From positions 1 to 64,000 of the forward strand of contig NZ_LVWG01000009.1 in assembly GCF_001622165.1 (NCBI RefSeq): a stretch of 64,000 nucleotides of DNA. The letters run 5' to 3'. Position 1 is the stretch's first letter. Every line of letters starts with the position of its first letter. This stretch comes from Pelodictyon luteolum (GTDB lineage: Bacteria; Bacteroidota; Chlorobiia; Chlorobiales; Chlorobiaceae). Positions 35,347-43,348 of the stretch are shown here, in pieces. The position numbers and the translations under genes were made by a program. Below the pieces are notes generated by a model that was given only the letters and a program-made list of their open reading frames with translations, made no database searches and was not told the origin of the DNA.

Positions 35347-36438
35347 TTATCTGCTTTCATTACTCATAAACACATCACGCCCCTGATACTGACGCAGGGC
35401 TTCGAATTTCTCATAGGCGGCACCGCTCTCAAGTGCATGGCGCGCCTTGTCACCACCCTCGCGATACGACGATGCAATGCCGGACACATAGAGTGCTGCC
35501 GCTGCGTTCATGCAGAAGAAATCGGCTGCCGCCCCGCCCTCGCGGCCCTCAAGAACAGCGAGAACTGTTGCTGCGTTCTCCCTTGCAGTGCTCCTGCTTG
35601 CAATGCACTCGAACGGCACCGTTTTCATCCCGAAATCCTCCGGAGTGACTTCGTAGTGCGTAATGCTTCCGTCCCGGAGTTCAACCACGCGGGTCGGCCC
35701 GGAGAGGGAGAATTCATCAATACCGAACGCCGGGTCGAACCCCGCTGCCGTACCGTAGGGAGAGAGTGCCGCTGCCATCCCTATGTCTCTCAGGATTTCC
35801 ACCATCTGTACCGACACGGCAGGGGCATAGGCTCCGATAACTGCACAGTTGTTCTGCCGGCAGGGACGGGTGAGCGGACCGAGGATGTTGAATGCCGAAG
35901 TGAAACGCATGCTTCTGATGAGCCGTGCCCAACCTGACTGCAGGAACGCCTCTCCCGGCAGATAGCATATCCCTGCATGCCGGAGACTCTGTGCGGCCCG
36001 CTCAAGCGGGTGGTCCAGATCAACCCCCAAAGCCTCGAAGATATCGGACGCTCCAGAAACGCCGGTAACGAGCCGCGCACCTTTTTTTGCTATGGGCAGA
36101 CCGCATGCTGCGGCAATGAGTGCGGCGGGGCTCGAGCAGTTCAAGGTTTTCAGCCGGTCGGATCCCGTGCCGACGATATCACATACAGGCCCCACGAGAT
36201 CCACATCGATTTTCAGGGTATCGTGGCAGTCAAGGGCATCCCACGCACCGGACAGCTCCCCGGTGGTCGGTCCCCGCATCAGATGTGCTGCAAGAAATGC
36301 CCCCTGCTGAAGCTCCGGCTGAAGGTTGAGGATGACCTGCCGATAGGCCTCCCGGGACTCTTCACGATCCATGATGTGGCCACCGGCAACAGCGGTAATC
36401 AACTTTCCGAATTCCCGAAGCCGTTGTTCATTCTCCAT
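35347..36438 (-). CDS. TrpD-like phosphoribosyltransferase with altered acceptor site, B12-regulated
   Basis: 363 residues, glycosyltransferase family 3. PRPP/Mg features of anthranilate phosphoribosyltransferase remain: DIVGTGSDRLKTLNCSSPAAL (normally GTGGD...NxST) and the Mg-binding DE in GIDEFSLSGPTRVVEL, with FNILGPLTRP. Anthranilate-binding residues do not: KHGN is KKGA, the HPAMK-type helix is missing, and the Arg before FNILGPL is Thr. So the phosphate donor is probably PRPP but the acceptor is not anthranilate. No other trp gene is near. It follows the zinc dehydrogenase by 80 bases on the transcript led by riboswitch 2. An unknown base or cobamide lower-ligand precursor is a possible acceptor (inference). 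Confidence 0.72.
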   Translation of the reverse strand: MENEQRLREFGKLITAVAGGHIMDREESREAYRQVILNLQPELQQGAFLAAHLMRGPTTGELSGAWDALDCHDTLKIDVDLVGPVCDIVGTGSDRLKTLNCSSPAALIAAACGLPIAKKGARLVTGVSGASDIFEALGVDLDHPLERAAQSLRHAGICYLPGEAFLQSGWARLIRSMRFTSAFNILGPLTRPCRQNNCAVIGAYAPAVSVQMVEILRDIGMAAALSPYGTAAGFDPAFGIDEFSLSGPTRVVELRDGSITHYEVTPEDFGMKTVPFECIASRSTARENAATVLAVLEGREGGAAADFFCMNAAAALYVSGIASSYREGGDKARHALESGAAYEKFEALRQYQGRDVFMSNESR

Positions 36439-36518
36439 TGATTTTTTCCTTCATAATCGGCCCCCGTCCGATCCCGGCGGAGGCACTGTTGTTGTAATAA
36501 CACGCTCATCAGGGCACC

Positions 36519-37490
36519 TCAGACAATGACATGGCGGAAACCTTTCCCGCTGAGGACTGCTTCCATTGCGGGTTGCACCCCGTCCAGCCGGATCCTGCGC
36601 TCAATAAGGAACCCGAGCTCAGCGCTGTACCATGAAAGCAGGCGGACTGCTTCACCCATATCATGAAGCCGGCAGCCATAAGCGCCTATGAATGCAAGCT
36701 CACGGTAATGCAGCTCATCAACTACGCGGGCAGGGATTGCCGGCTCCTTCCCTATCCCGCTGAACAGGCAGAACCTGCCGCCGGCCGCCAGCCGGTCGAC
36801 TCCGGCCTCAATGGCTTCCGGAGCCGGCGTGGCGTTGAAGACAACATCAAACAGACCACAGGGCGCGCCCGGATGTACGTCGGTGCCGATTCCGAAACGA
36901 TTTCTGAACACCTCGCTCTTTGAAAGCTTCTCTATATCAGGATCGGACATAACGACAGAAGCGCCACATTCCCTCGCCACAAGGGCAACGAGAAGCCCCA
37001 GCGTACCTGCCCCGTAAATGAGGACCCGCTCCCGGGAACTCACACCTCCCTGCCGCACGCCGTGTACGGCACAGGCGAGAGGTTCGGCAAGCGTTGCCAT
37101 CACCGGGCCGACTCCCTCAGGCACTTCGAGAAGGCTGGAGCGCGGAGCCGTGAGGAATTCAGCAAAACCGCCATCACGATGAAAGCCGGTGATGCGCATG
37201 TCCGGGCAAAGGTTCTGGCGCCCGCTCCGGCACGCCATACAGCTGCCACAGGCTTTGCCGGGCCACAGGACGTAAAGCTGGTCCGGATTGCCCTCGATAG
37301 TGCCGCTGACTTCATGGCCGAGAACCCGTGGCAGCCGGAGGTCACGATGTCCCGAACTCCACATCTTGGCATCGGTGCGGCAGATCGCGGCCGCCCGGAC
37401 CCGCAGAAGAACCTCGCCTTCGCCCGGTATCGGAATCGGCCGATCGAGAATCGAGAGTGATTTGGGGCCGCAGAGAAGGAGTGCTTTCAT
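36519..37490 (-). CDS. Zinc-dependent medium-chain dehydrogenase, B12-regulated
   Basis: 323 residues. The catalytic-zinc Cys in CRTDAKMWSSG, GHEVSG, the four-cysteine structural-zinc loop CGSCMACRSGRQNLC and the NAD fold around YGAGTLGLLVALVA define the alcohol/sorbitol/threonine dehydrogenase superfamily. The acceptor cannot be named. Its ATG follows a terminator-like hairpin by ten bases, itself downstream of cobalamin riboswitch 2, so expression should fall when B12 is high. It is paired with the TrpD-like gene. Sequence does not resemble BchC closely (BchC lacks the four-cysteine loop). Confidence 0.82.
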   Translation of the reverse strand: MKALLLCGPKSLSILDRPIPIPGEGEVLLRVRAAAICRTDAKMWSSGHRDLRLPRVLGHEVSGTIEGNPDQLYVLWPGKACGSCMACRSGRQNLCPDMRITGFHRDGGFAEFLTAPRSSLLEVPEGVGPVMATLAEPLACAVHGVRQGGVSSRERVLIYGAGTLGLLVALVARECGASVVMSDPDIEKLSKSEVFRNRFGIGTDVHPGAPCGLFDVVFNATPAPEAIEAGVDRLAAGGRFCLFSGIGKEPAIPARVVDELHYRELAFIGAYGCRLHDMGEAVRLLSWYSAELGFLIERRIRLDGVQPAMEAVLSGKGFRHVIV

Positions 37491-37500
37491 GTTTTCGCAT

Positions 37501-37549
37501 AAATAAAAAAGGGCTTCGTCCCATCTTCATTGAAGATGGAGCGAAGCCC
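37501..37549 (-). terminator. Intrinsic terminator, expression platform of riboswitch 2
   Basis: GGGCTTCG (37511-37518) pairs with CGAAGCCC (37542-37549) and CCATCTTC with GAAGATGG, with a small internal loop and 3-base apex. On the minus strand a run TTTTTTATTT follows directly. It ends ten bases before the dehydrogenase ATG and about 70 after the aptamer: the arrangement of a terminating cobalamin riboswitch. Confidence 0.85.
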
Positions 37550-37616
37550 TTTGCCATTGGGATTCTCTCAAGGCACTCCCCACGGGGGTAAATGCCGATT
37601 ATTGGTAAGGGTTCGT

Positions 37617-37797
37617 CACAGCAGGTCTTCTGGCTCCCGGATCATTCCTCCCCCGCAGACCTTCCCATTCCGGTATGCCGGAACAGTGACCATCCCCTTC
37701 CGGGGATCTTGTGCAGGTTCAGTTCCCGGTTACAGCGGCGGGACCGCCACGGATTCACACCGTGTTCCTGGATGCTATGCAACCACTCATTGCAAAG
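37617..37797 (-). ncRNA. Cobalamin riboswitch 2 (dehydrogenase/TrpD-like unit)
   Basis: Minus-strand landmarks: GGTTGCATAGCATCC, GGAACACGGTGTGAATCC, GCCGCTGTAACCGGGAA, GGTCACTGTTCCGGC, GGGAAGGTCTGCGG and the B12 box GAGCCAGAAGACCTGC. The order and length (about 180 bases) are those of the cobalamin riboswitch. It controls genes not known to be cobalamin genes. Confidence 0.93.
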
Positions 37798-37966
37798 GTA
37801 ATGCATCCGCGATGAAATACAAATCATGCAAAGCCACAGGAACAACATGGAGCTTCCGCCGGGCTGCTGAACCAGTGTATCAATCTGAACGGGCTTGAAA
37901 TACTGCCTCAGTCACCGCGCCATGTGCCGCAGTTCCATACCATGAGGTAAGGAGCGGGGAGAGAGG

Positions 37967-38314
37967 CTAAAGGGCAAACAGCGTCACCGACACGATAAGC
38001 AGCGAGTTCAGGGAATACGGATACCCGTATCCGAACGGATCCCAGAGCGGGTCAGCAGGCTTTTCCTGCATGCCGACGGGAAAACACGCCTCCGGCCTCC
38101 GGTGCTGCAGGATGGCTCTGGCCATCCGCGGACTGGTGAACAGCATCCTCGGGCTTGTGGAAAACACCTCAAGCGGAGGCGGTGAGATGAAATCCGGAGC
38201 CCGCAGCGCCGGAAAGAGGCGGCGGAGGATCGAAAGAAAAATGCGTGTGCCGATGCGACCGACAGAGAGGCGGAGTTTACCCGCTCCCCGTGCTTGTGCG
38301 GAGTTGTTCTTCAT
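37967..38314 (-). CDS. Orphan 115-residue protein behind cobalamin riboswitch 3
   Basis: 115 residues, ATG 40-odd bases after the B12 box. The N-terminal half is basic (KLRLSVGRIGTRIFLSILRR), the middle proline-rich, and the end YPYSLNSLLIVSVTLFAL is hydrophobic and could be a membrane tail. No family recognised, no signal peptide, no metal-binding motif like CbtA/CbtB. It is the only open frame of its strand between the riboswitch and the next one. It may be a real small protein, or the remnant of a larger gene. Base composition is like its neighbours by eye. Confidence 0.45.
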   Translation of the reverse strand: MKNNSAQARGAGKLRLSVGRIGTRIFLSILRRLFPALRAPDFISPPPLEVFSTSPRMLFTSPRMARAILQHRRPEACFPVGMQEKPADPLWDPFGYGYPYSLNSLLIVSVTLFAL

Positions 38315-38356
38315 CTTGGTATCTCAGCTTTTATCCCGAAGCGTTCACGAAATAGT

Positions 38357-38545
38357 TGCGGCAGGTCTTCTGACTTTCCCGAATTCCTGCAGCCTTCCCG
38401 TTCCATTTGTGTTTGGAACAGTGGCATTGTTGCAGAAACCTTTCCATCTCCCTTGGGGGATGCAGGATTACAGCAGCGGGTACTGTCCCGGATTTACACC
38501 GGGTTCCCTATTACGCCTTCGATGTTTCCATATTCAGGCACCACA
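38357..38545 (-). ncRNA. Cobalamin riboswitch 3 (orphan small gene)
   Basis: Minus-strand landmarks: GGTGCCTGAATATGG, AGGGAACCCGGTGTAAATCC, GTACCCGCTGCTGTAATCC, TGCCACTGTTCC, GGGAAGGCTGCAGG and the B12 box AAAGTCAGAAGACCTGCC. About 190 bases. I see no T-tailed hairpin between it and the downstream ATG, so control, if any, would be translational. Confidence 0.93.
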
Positions 38546-38622
38546 AGTCTAGATTTGCAGGATAAGAAAAAGTTTCCTCCCGCCAAACAGAAGAAAGCAA
38601 GAGATGCCATAGTGGTCCTCCA

Positions 38623-40290
38623 TCAGCTCTTCTCTCCTGCTCCGGCAATGACTGTCGTAATCGCCTTCGAGTAATGGTGAACCTGTTCGAGGACATTGAC
38701 CAGCTCCATATGCAGGTCGTGCGTCAGTTCCGATTCAGGATTGCGCCGTACACGCTCCAGATGCGAGGCCCCGGTCTCTGAGGAAAGAGTGCGGAACTCC
38801 CGGTCTTTGGCGAGGATCGCCGCCGCTTCTGCGGCGTCCATGCTCTGAAGCAAGTCGGCAAGCCTGCCCGATTCGCTGCAGACAAACGCATGCAGGCGGA
38901 GCAGCTCCTCTTTCCCATCCATGCTCAGCGGAGTCCTGAGGCTCTCTTTCATCCTGACAAGACGACGGGAGAGCGCCTCGATGACGTCTCCCATGGATTC
39001 CAGATACTTGACCGTTTCCATGAGAGCGAATACCTCCCTTGACTGCGCCTCGGTAAGACCGCTCCGGCTGATCTTTATCAGGTAGTCCGACACCCTCCGT
39101 TCGAGGTAATCCATCTTTTCCTCCCGCATGTCCATTCCTCCGATAATGGAAAGGCTGGGGAACACCTCATCCCGGCCCCTGTCCTCACGAACAAAGGGGT
39201 GCAGCGCAGCGCAGACCATCCGGGCCGCTATGCGCGCCATGCGTACGATCTCCCTGCGCGCGTAACTGAGGGCAAGTTCCGGTGTGGCAAGCGCGGACTC
39301 CTTCAGGTACCAGACGGCTGGCTGCTGGCGGATCTCCATCGGGTCATCCGGGTAAAGGAAATACAGCAGGCGGTCGAACAGCGGCAGAAGCGGAAGAAAG
39401 ACAAGAGCCATGAAAACGTTGTATATGGAATGGGCGTTGGCCACCTGCCGCGGCAGGTCCTCCGACACGCTGAGGGTCCGGACGAGCGAAGCAAACTGGG
39501 GGATGAAGAAGATGAAGAGGAGAATGCCCGCCACGTTGAACATGACTTGTGCAAGCGCCACCCTTTTGGCTGGCCGAAGCATCCCTGAGCCGGCAATCAC
39601 TGCCGTGATGCAGGTGCCGATGTTGGCGCCGAGAAGCAGAGGAATCGCCGCCTCAAGACCGATGCTGCCCTGAGAAGCAAGCGTTATGACGATACCGATA
39701 AACGCGCCGCTGCTCTGCATGAGGGCGGTGAGAAAGAGGCCCGAAAAAAGTCCCGCGAGCGGGTTGTCAAGAAAGGAGAGCATCTGGAGAAAGGGCGGAT
39801 AGGCCTGCAGCGGCGCTACCGCCCCGGACATCAGCTGCAGACCGAAAAACAGCAGGCCGAACCCCGATACCGCCTCGCCAAGAAAACGGAGGTTCTCAGT
39901 CTTGGCGAGAGTGTAGAGAAGAAAACCCAACGTGAAGATGACGAGGGCGTAATCGTGGAGCCGGAATGCAATCAGCTGTGCCATGGCCGTCGTGCCGATT
40001 TCCGCGCCTAAAATCACGGCCAGCGACTGGCTGAAGGTCATGAGGCGGGACTGTACGAGCCCGACGAGGGTGGCGATGATGGTACTGCTGCTCTGCACCA
40101 CCATAGTTGCCATCGCTCCGGCAAACAGCCCGAATACAGGCCTGCCGGCAATGCGTGAAACAAACACCCTCATCCGCTCACCGGAGGCCTTTTTCAGGCC
40201 GCTGCTCATCATCCTGATCCCGAACAGGAACAGAGCCAGACCGCCGGAAAAATACACGGCGATGGATGTGAAGGAGATCACCTGGTTCAT
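38623..40290 (-). CDS. Na+/phosphate symporter (NptA/YjbB type) with PhoU-like tail
   Basis: 555 residues. Two inverted Na/Pi-cotransporter repeats with the duplicated glutamine-serine motifs (VVQSSSTIIATLVG and ALMQSSGAFIGIVI) and GAEIGTTAMAQLI / GANIGTCITAVIAG. After residue ~330 a soluble helical region (YLERRVSDYLIKISRSGL to the end) looks PhoU-like, common in bacterial YjbB relatives. It would take up or export phosphate with sodium. It is single, with riboswitch 3 downstream. Confidence 0.88.
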   Translation of the reverse strand: MNQVISFTSIAVYFSGGLALFLFGIRMMSSGLKKASGERMRVFVSRIAGRPVFGLFAGAMATMVVQSSSTIIATLVGLVQSRLMTFSQSLAVILGAEIGTTAMAQLIAFRLHDYALVIFTLGFLLYTLAKTENLRFLGEAVSGFGLLFFGLQLMSGAVAPLQAYPPFLQMLSFLDNPLAGLFSGLFLTALMQSSGAFIGIVITLASQGSIGLEAAIPLLLGANIGTCITAVIAGSGMLRPAKRVALAQVMFNVAGILLFIFFIPQFASLVRTLSVSEDLPRQVANAHSIYNVFMALVFLPLLPLFDRLLYFLYPDDPMEIRQQPAVWYLKESALATPELALSYARREIVRMARIAARMVCAALHPFVREDRGRDEVFPSLSIIGGMDMREEKMDYLERRVSDYLIKISRSGLTEAQSREVFALMETVKYLESMGDVIEALSRRLVRMKESLRTPLSMDGKEELLRLHAFVCSESGRLADLLQSMDAAEAAAILAKDREFRTLSSETGASHLERVRRNPESELTHDLHMELVNVLEQVHHYSKAITTVIAGAGEKS

Positions 40291-40377
40291 GGCATGTTCA
40301 TGGCATGTTCATTAGCGAGTTAATAGTGCATTCATGATTCGTGTACAGCTCGTTTTGGCTCGTTGTCGGCACCCGGT

Positions 40378-40887
40378 TCATGATGGAGATGGAGACGGGC
40401 CGCCTGCAGGCAAATTACATATTTTTTCTCTGCCGAGCAGAGCAAAGCCCCTCTGACGCCTGTATTCAAAAACCTCCCGGAGCGTATGGCTGAGGATGAA
40501 TGAATCGACCAGTTCACCAAGAACGCCACCGGGCATACGGTAGAAGATGGTATCGGTCATTTCCGTGCCCCCCTTGACCGCCTTGAACTCATGGCGATGC
40601 ATCCAGTGCAGATAGGGACCGGAGAGCTGCACGTCCTCAAAAACAAATGGCTTTTCTACCCGGCTGATTTCGGTTTCCCAGAAAACAGGGACAAGCATGA
40701 AGGGATAGAGGGTATAGGTGATGCGCATACCCTCATGAATGTGCCCCGCGCCCGACCCTCCCGTTACCCTGAAGCGCATCTCAGGCGGAGTCAGGCGGGC
40801 AAGGTTCAGGGGACGCGAAAAAAAGTCCCAGACGCATTCAATCCCGACCGGGAAGTGCTGTACGAACTGCAGTGTATGTGTTTCCAT
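40378..40887 (-). CDS. SRPBCC-family ligand-binding protein
   Basis: 169 residues from ATG 40885-40887 (METHTLQFVQHFPVG); an upstream start adds 30 unlikely residues. VWDFFSRPLNLARLTPPEMRF, RVEKPFVFEDVQLSGPY and WMHRHEFKAVKGGTEMTD fit the START/SRPBCC cyclase-dehydrase-like fold often found as a stand-alone protein in bacteria. Its ligand is unknown. It is divergent from the BtuF-like lipoprotein. Confidence 0.8.
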   Translation of the reverse strand: METHTLQFVQHFPVGIECVWDFFSRPLNLARLTPPEMRFRVTGGSGAGHIHEGMRITYTLYPFMLVPVFWETEISRVEKPFVFEDVQLSGPYLHWMHRHEFKAVKGGTEMTDTIFYRMPGGVLGELVDSFILSHTLREVFEYRRQRGFALLGREKICNLPAGGPSPSPS

Positions 40888-41010
40888 AGTTCCTATAACG
40901 CTCCCGGGGCAAAAAAGTATCCCCGCCCTGTTGGCATTTACAACACGCGCTATGTACCTTGCTACTGCATTTTCCACCCGATACCTTCAGTAACCGCAAC
41001 AACCACCCGT

Positions 41011-41925
41011 ATGCGTCGACAGGGCAACCTTTTCCGGCAGATGGCCTTTCTGCCCCTCTTATGCATGTTCATCTTCACGGCCGCATGCACGGAAAAGCAT
41101 GCAGAAACCCCGGCACAGGACGCCAGACGCCCGAAAATCGTCAGCCTCGCACCGAGCCTCACCGAAATGCTCTTCGCCATAGGGGCCGGGGACCAGGTCG
41201 TCGGGCGCACCAGCGCCTGTGACTGGCCGGTTGAAGCTAAAGCGATCCCGGTAACCGGCGCCTTCGGCCGCCCCTCACTTGAAGTACTCGCATCCATCCA
41301 CCCCGATCTTGCCATCGATGTCGACCTTGCCGATGAGAAGATGGGAGAAAAAATCAAAGGGCTCGGCATACGGCTTGAGACCATAAGCTGCAAAACCCCT
41401 GAAGAGATCCCGGACGCGCTGAGAAGACTCGGCCGGCTGACCGGCCACGAAAAGCAGGCCGACAGCCTTGCAGCCGTCATCACGGAAGGGCTCGGCCGAT
41501 ACCGCATGAAGGCCGAAGAACGCATGAAGGCCAGAGAAAAGAAAACGCGCCCGAGCGTCTATCTGGAAATCTGGGACGACCCGTTCTGGACCGGCGGCAG
41601 CGGCAGCTACACCTCGGCACTGATCGAATGCGCCGGAGGACGCAACATCGGGGACGTGGTGGAGAAGGAATATTTTGAAATATCCCAGGAGTGGGTGATT
41701 GCCCGGAACCCGGACATCATCGCCTGTATGTACATGGCCAGGGAGACCTCCGCTGCCGGAGATGTGATGAAGCGCCCCGGCTGGGGGCACCTCCGTGCGG
41801 TGAAGGGGGGACATGTGTACGACGGGTTCGACAACAGCCTGTTCCTGCGTCCGGGGCCGAGGGTCCTTGAAGGAGTGGAAAGGCTGCACAGACTCTTTTA
41901 CCCCGGGGACAAAGAGAAGGGCTGA
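41011..41925 (+). CDS. BtuF-like periplasmic-binding lipoprotein
   Basis: 304 residues from ATG 41011. Signal sequence ends TAACTEK, an acceptable lipobox. KIVSLAPSLTEMLFAIGAG, VVGRTSACDWP, HPDLAIDV and the C-terminal GVERLHRLFYPG place it with BtuF/FecB-type corrinoid, haem or siderophore binders. It has no adjacent permease and no riboswitch upstream, so it either feeds the BtuCD encoded 14 kb away or a different importer. Confidence 0.82.
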   Translation: MRRQGNLFRQMAFLPLLCMFIFTAACTEKHAETPAQDARRPKIVSLAPSLTEMLFAIGAGDQVVGRTSACDWPVEAKAIPVTGAFGRPSLEVLASIHPDLAIDVDLADEKMGEKIKGLGIRLETISCKTPEEIPDALRRLGRLTGHEKQADSLAAVITEGLGRYRMKAEERMKAREKKTRPSVYLEIWDDPFWTGGSGSYTSALIECAGGRNIGDVVEKEYFEISQEWVIARNPDIIACMYMARETSAAGDVMKRPGWGHLRAVKGGHVYDGFDNSLFLRPGPRVLEGVERLHRLFYPGDKEKG

Positions 41926-41980
41926 ATTTCAGGCCGGCAGTACCGATTCGGCTTCAATTTTCTTATCTTTGGGGCTTTGA

Positions 41981-41998
41981 CCCCCCCGGCCGGGGGGG
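41981..41998. repeat. Perfect GC palindrome
   Basis: CCCCCCCGGCCGGGGGGG is an 18-base perfect inverted repeat between the BtuF-like gene and the MFS gene. It could be a terminator stem without a T-run, or a cruciform/operator. The next gene starts 30 bases later. Confidence 0.7.
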
Positions 41999-42027
41999 CA
42001 AACCGCTGAACAAAACGCTCCCTGTGC

Positions 42028-43302
42028 ATGAAGAAGTCGCCACTGTTCATCCTGCTCCTGACCGTCATGCTCGACCTTATCGGGTTCGGGATCGTGCTGC
42101 CGCTTCTTCCGACCTACGCAAAGGACCTCGGAGCGAACCCGTTCATGATCGGCTTCATCGCGGCGATCTTCTCCATCATGCAGTTCATCTTCTCCCCGCT
42201 ATGGGGAAAGCTGAGTGACAAGATCGGCCGGCGGCCGGTCATGCTCATCAGCATCTTCATCACTGCGCTCTCCTATCTGCTCTTCTCCCAGGCCAGCACC
42301 ATACCGCTGCTCATTCTCTCCCGCGGCCTTTCCGGCATCGGCTCGGCCAACATCGCCGCCGCACAGGCCTACATCACCGACGTCACCGACAGCAAGAGCC
42401 GCTCCGGCGCGATGGGCATGATCGGGGCGGCATTCGGCATCGGCTTCATCATCGGCCCCCTCATCGGCGGCCTGCTCAAACACAACTGGGGCATCCCGAT
42501 GGTCGGCTATGTCTCTGCCGGGCTCATCGCTTTCGACTTCCTGCTTGCCGTCTTCTTCCTGCCTGAATCGAACAAAAACGCAGGAAAGCTCTCCTTCAGC
42601 TTCGGCAGGTCGGCCAAAGGTCCCTCCCGCCCCGTTCTGGAAATCCTCGGGGAAAAGACCGGAGAATATGTCGACGGCCTGAAACTGGCCTTCAGTTCCC
42701 GCCCGCTGGCCATGCTGATGATCGCCAATTTCCTCTTCACCTTCGCCATCGTCAACATGCAGGTGGCCTCCATCCTCCTCTGGAAAGAGTATTTCATGGC
42801 GACCGACCAGGGCATCGGCTACATTTTCGCCTATGTCGGTTTCTTTTCCGTCGTTGTTCAAGGCGGCATGATCCGCAACCTCATCAAAAAGCTCGGAGAA
42901 CACAAGCTCTTTCTCTGGGGCCATATCTTCACCTTCATCGGGGTCTTTTTCGTCCCCTTCGCCCCTAAGGACTCCCTTTTCACCATCGGGCTCCTGATCC
43001 TCTTTTTCTTTGCAATCGGCACCAGCCTCGTGGCCCCGATCAACCTCTCAATGATCTCCCTCTACAGCTACAAGCAGCAGCAGGGACAGATACTCGGCAT
43101 CTCGCAGTCGGTCAACTCGCTGGCCCGCATCATGGGACCCTTCAGCGGAAGCATCCTCTACGGCATGAACTTCCACGCCCCCTACATCGTCGCCGGAGCG
43201 CTGACGGTTCTCGGGGTACTGATCGCGCTTGATATGTTCAAGTACCGGATCGAGGCCTTCGATACCGAGGGTGCCGCAGCTGTAGAATCCCCAAACGCCT
43301 GA
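42028..43302 (+). CDS. MFS transporter, TetA-like
   Basis: 424 residues, 12 helices. The 2-3 loop [34 protein letters not shown] at the start and [20 protein letters not shown] are typical of the DHA1/TetA branch of drug-proton antiporters. Specific substrate cannot be read. It is 47 bases before a Gfo/Idh gene and may share a transcript with it. Confidence 0.87.
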   Translation: MKKSPLFILLLTVMLDLIGFGIVLPLLPTYAKDLGANPFMIGFIAAIFSIMQFIFSPLWGKLSDKIGRRPVMLISIFITALSYLLFSQASTIPLLILSRGLSGIGSANIAAAQAYITDVTDSKSRSGAMGMIGAAFGIGFIIGPLIGGLLKHNWGIPMVGYVSAGLIAFDFLLAVFFLPESNKNAGKLSFSFGRSAKGPSRPVLEILGEKTGEYVDGLKLAFSSRPLAMLMIANFLFTFAIVNMQVASILLWKEYFMATDQGIGYIFAYVGFFSVVVQGGMIRNLIKKLGEHKLFLWGHIFTFIGVFFVPFAPKDSLFTIGLLILFFFAIGTSLVAPINLSMISLYSYKQQQGQILGISQSVNSLARIMGPFSGSILYGMNFHAPYIVAGALTVLGVLIALDMFKYRIEAFDTEGAAAVESPNA

Positions 43303-43348
43303 CTCAGAACCCCCTTCGGCAACCATGCCCTAACTGGAGAATACCATC

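Noticed and set aside
36519-37490. Zinc dehydrogenase as BchC (bacteriochlorophyll synthesis)
   Set aside because: The four-cysteine structural-zinc loop and N-terminus fit general alcohol/sorbitol dehydrogenases, not BchC as I recall it.
38070-38552. Plus-strand 160- and 126-residue frames over riboswitch 3
   Set aside because: They run through the antisense of a clear riboswitch aptamer.
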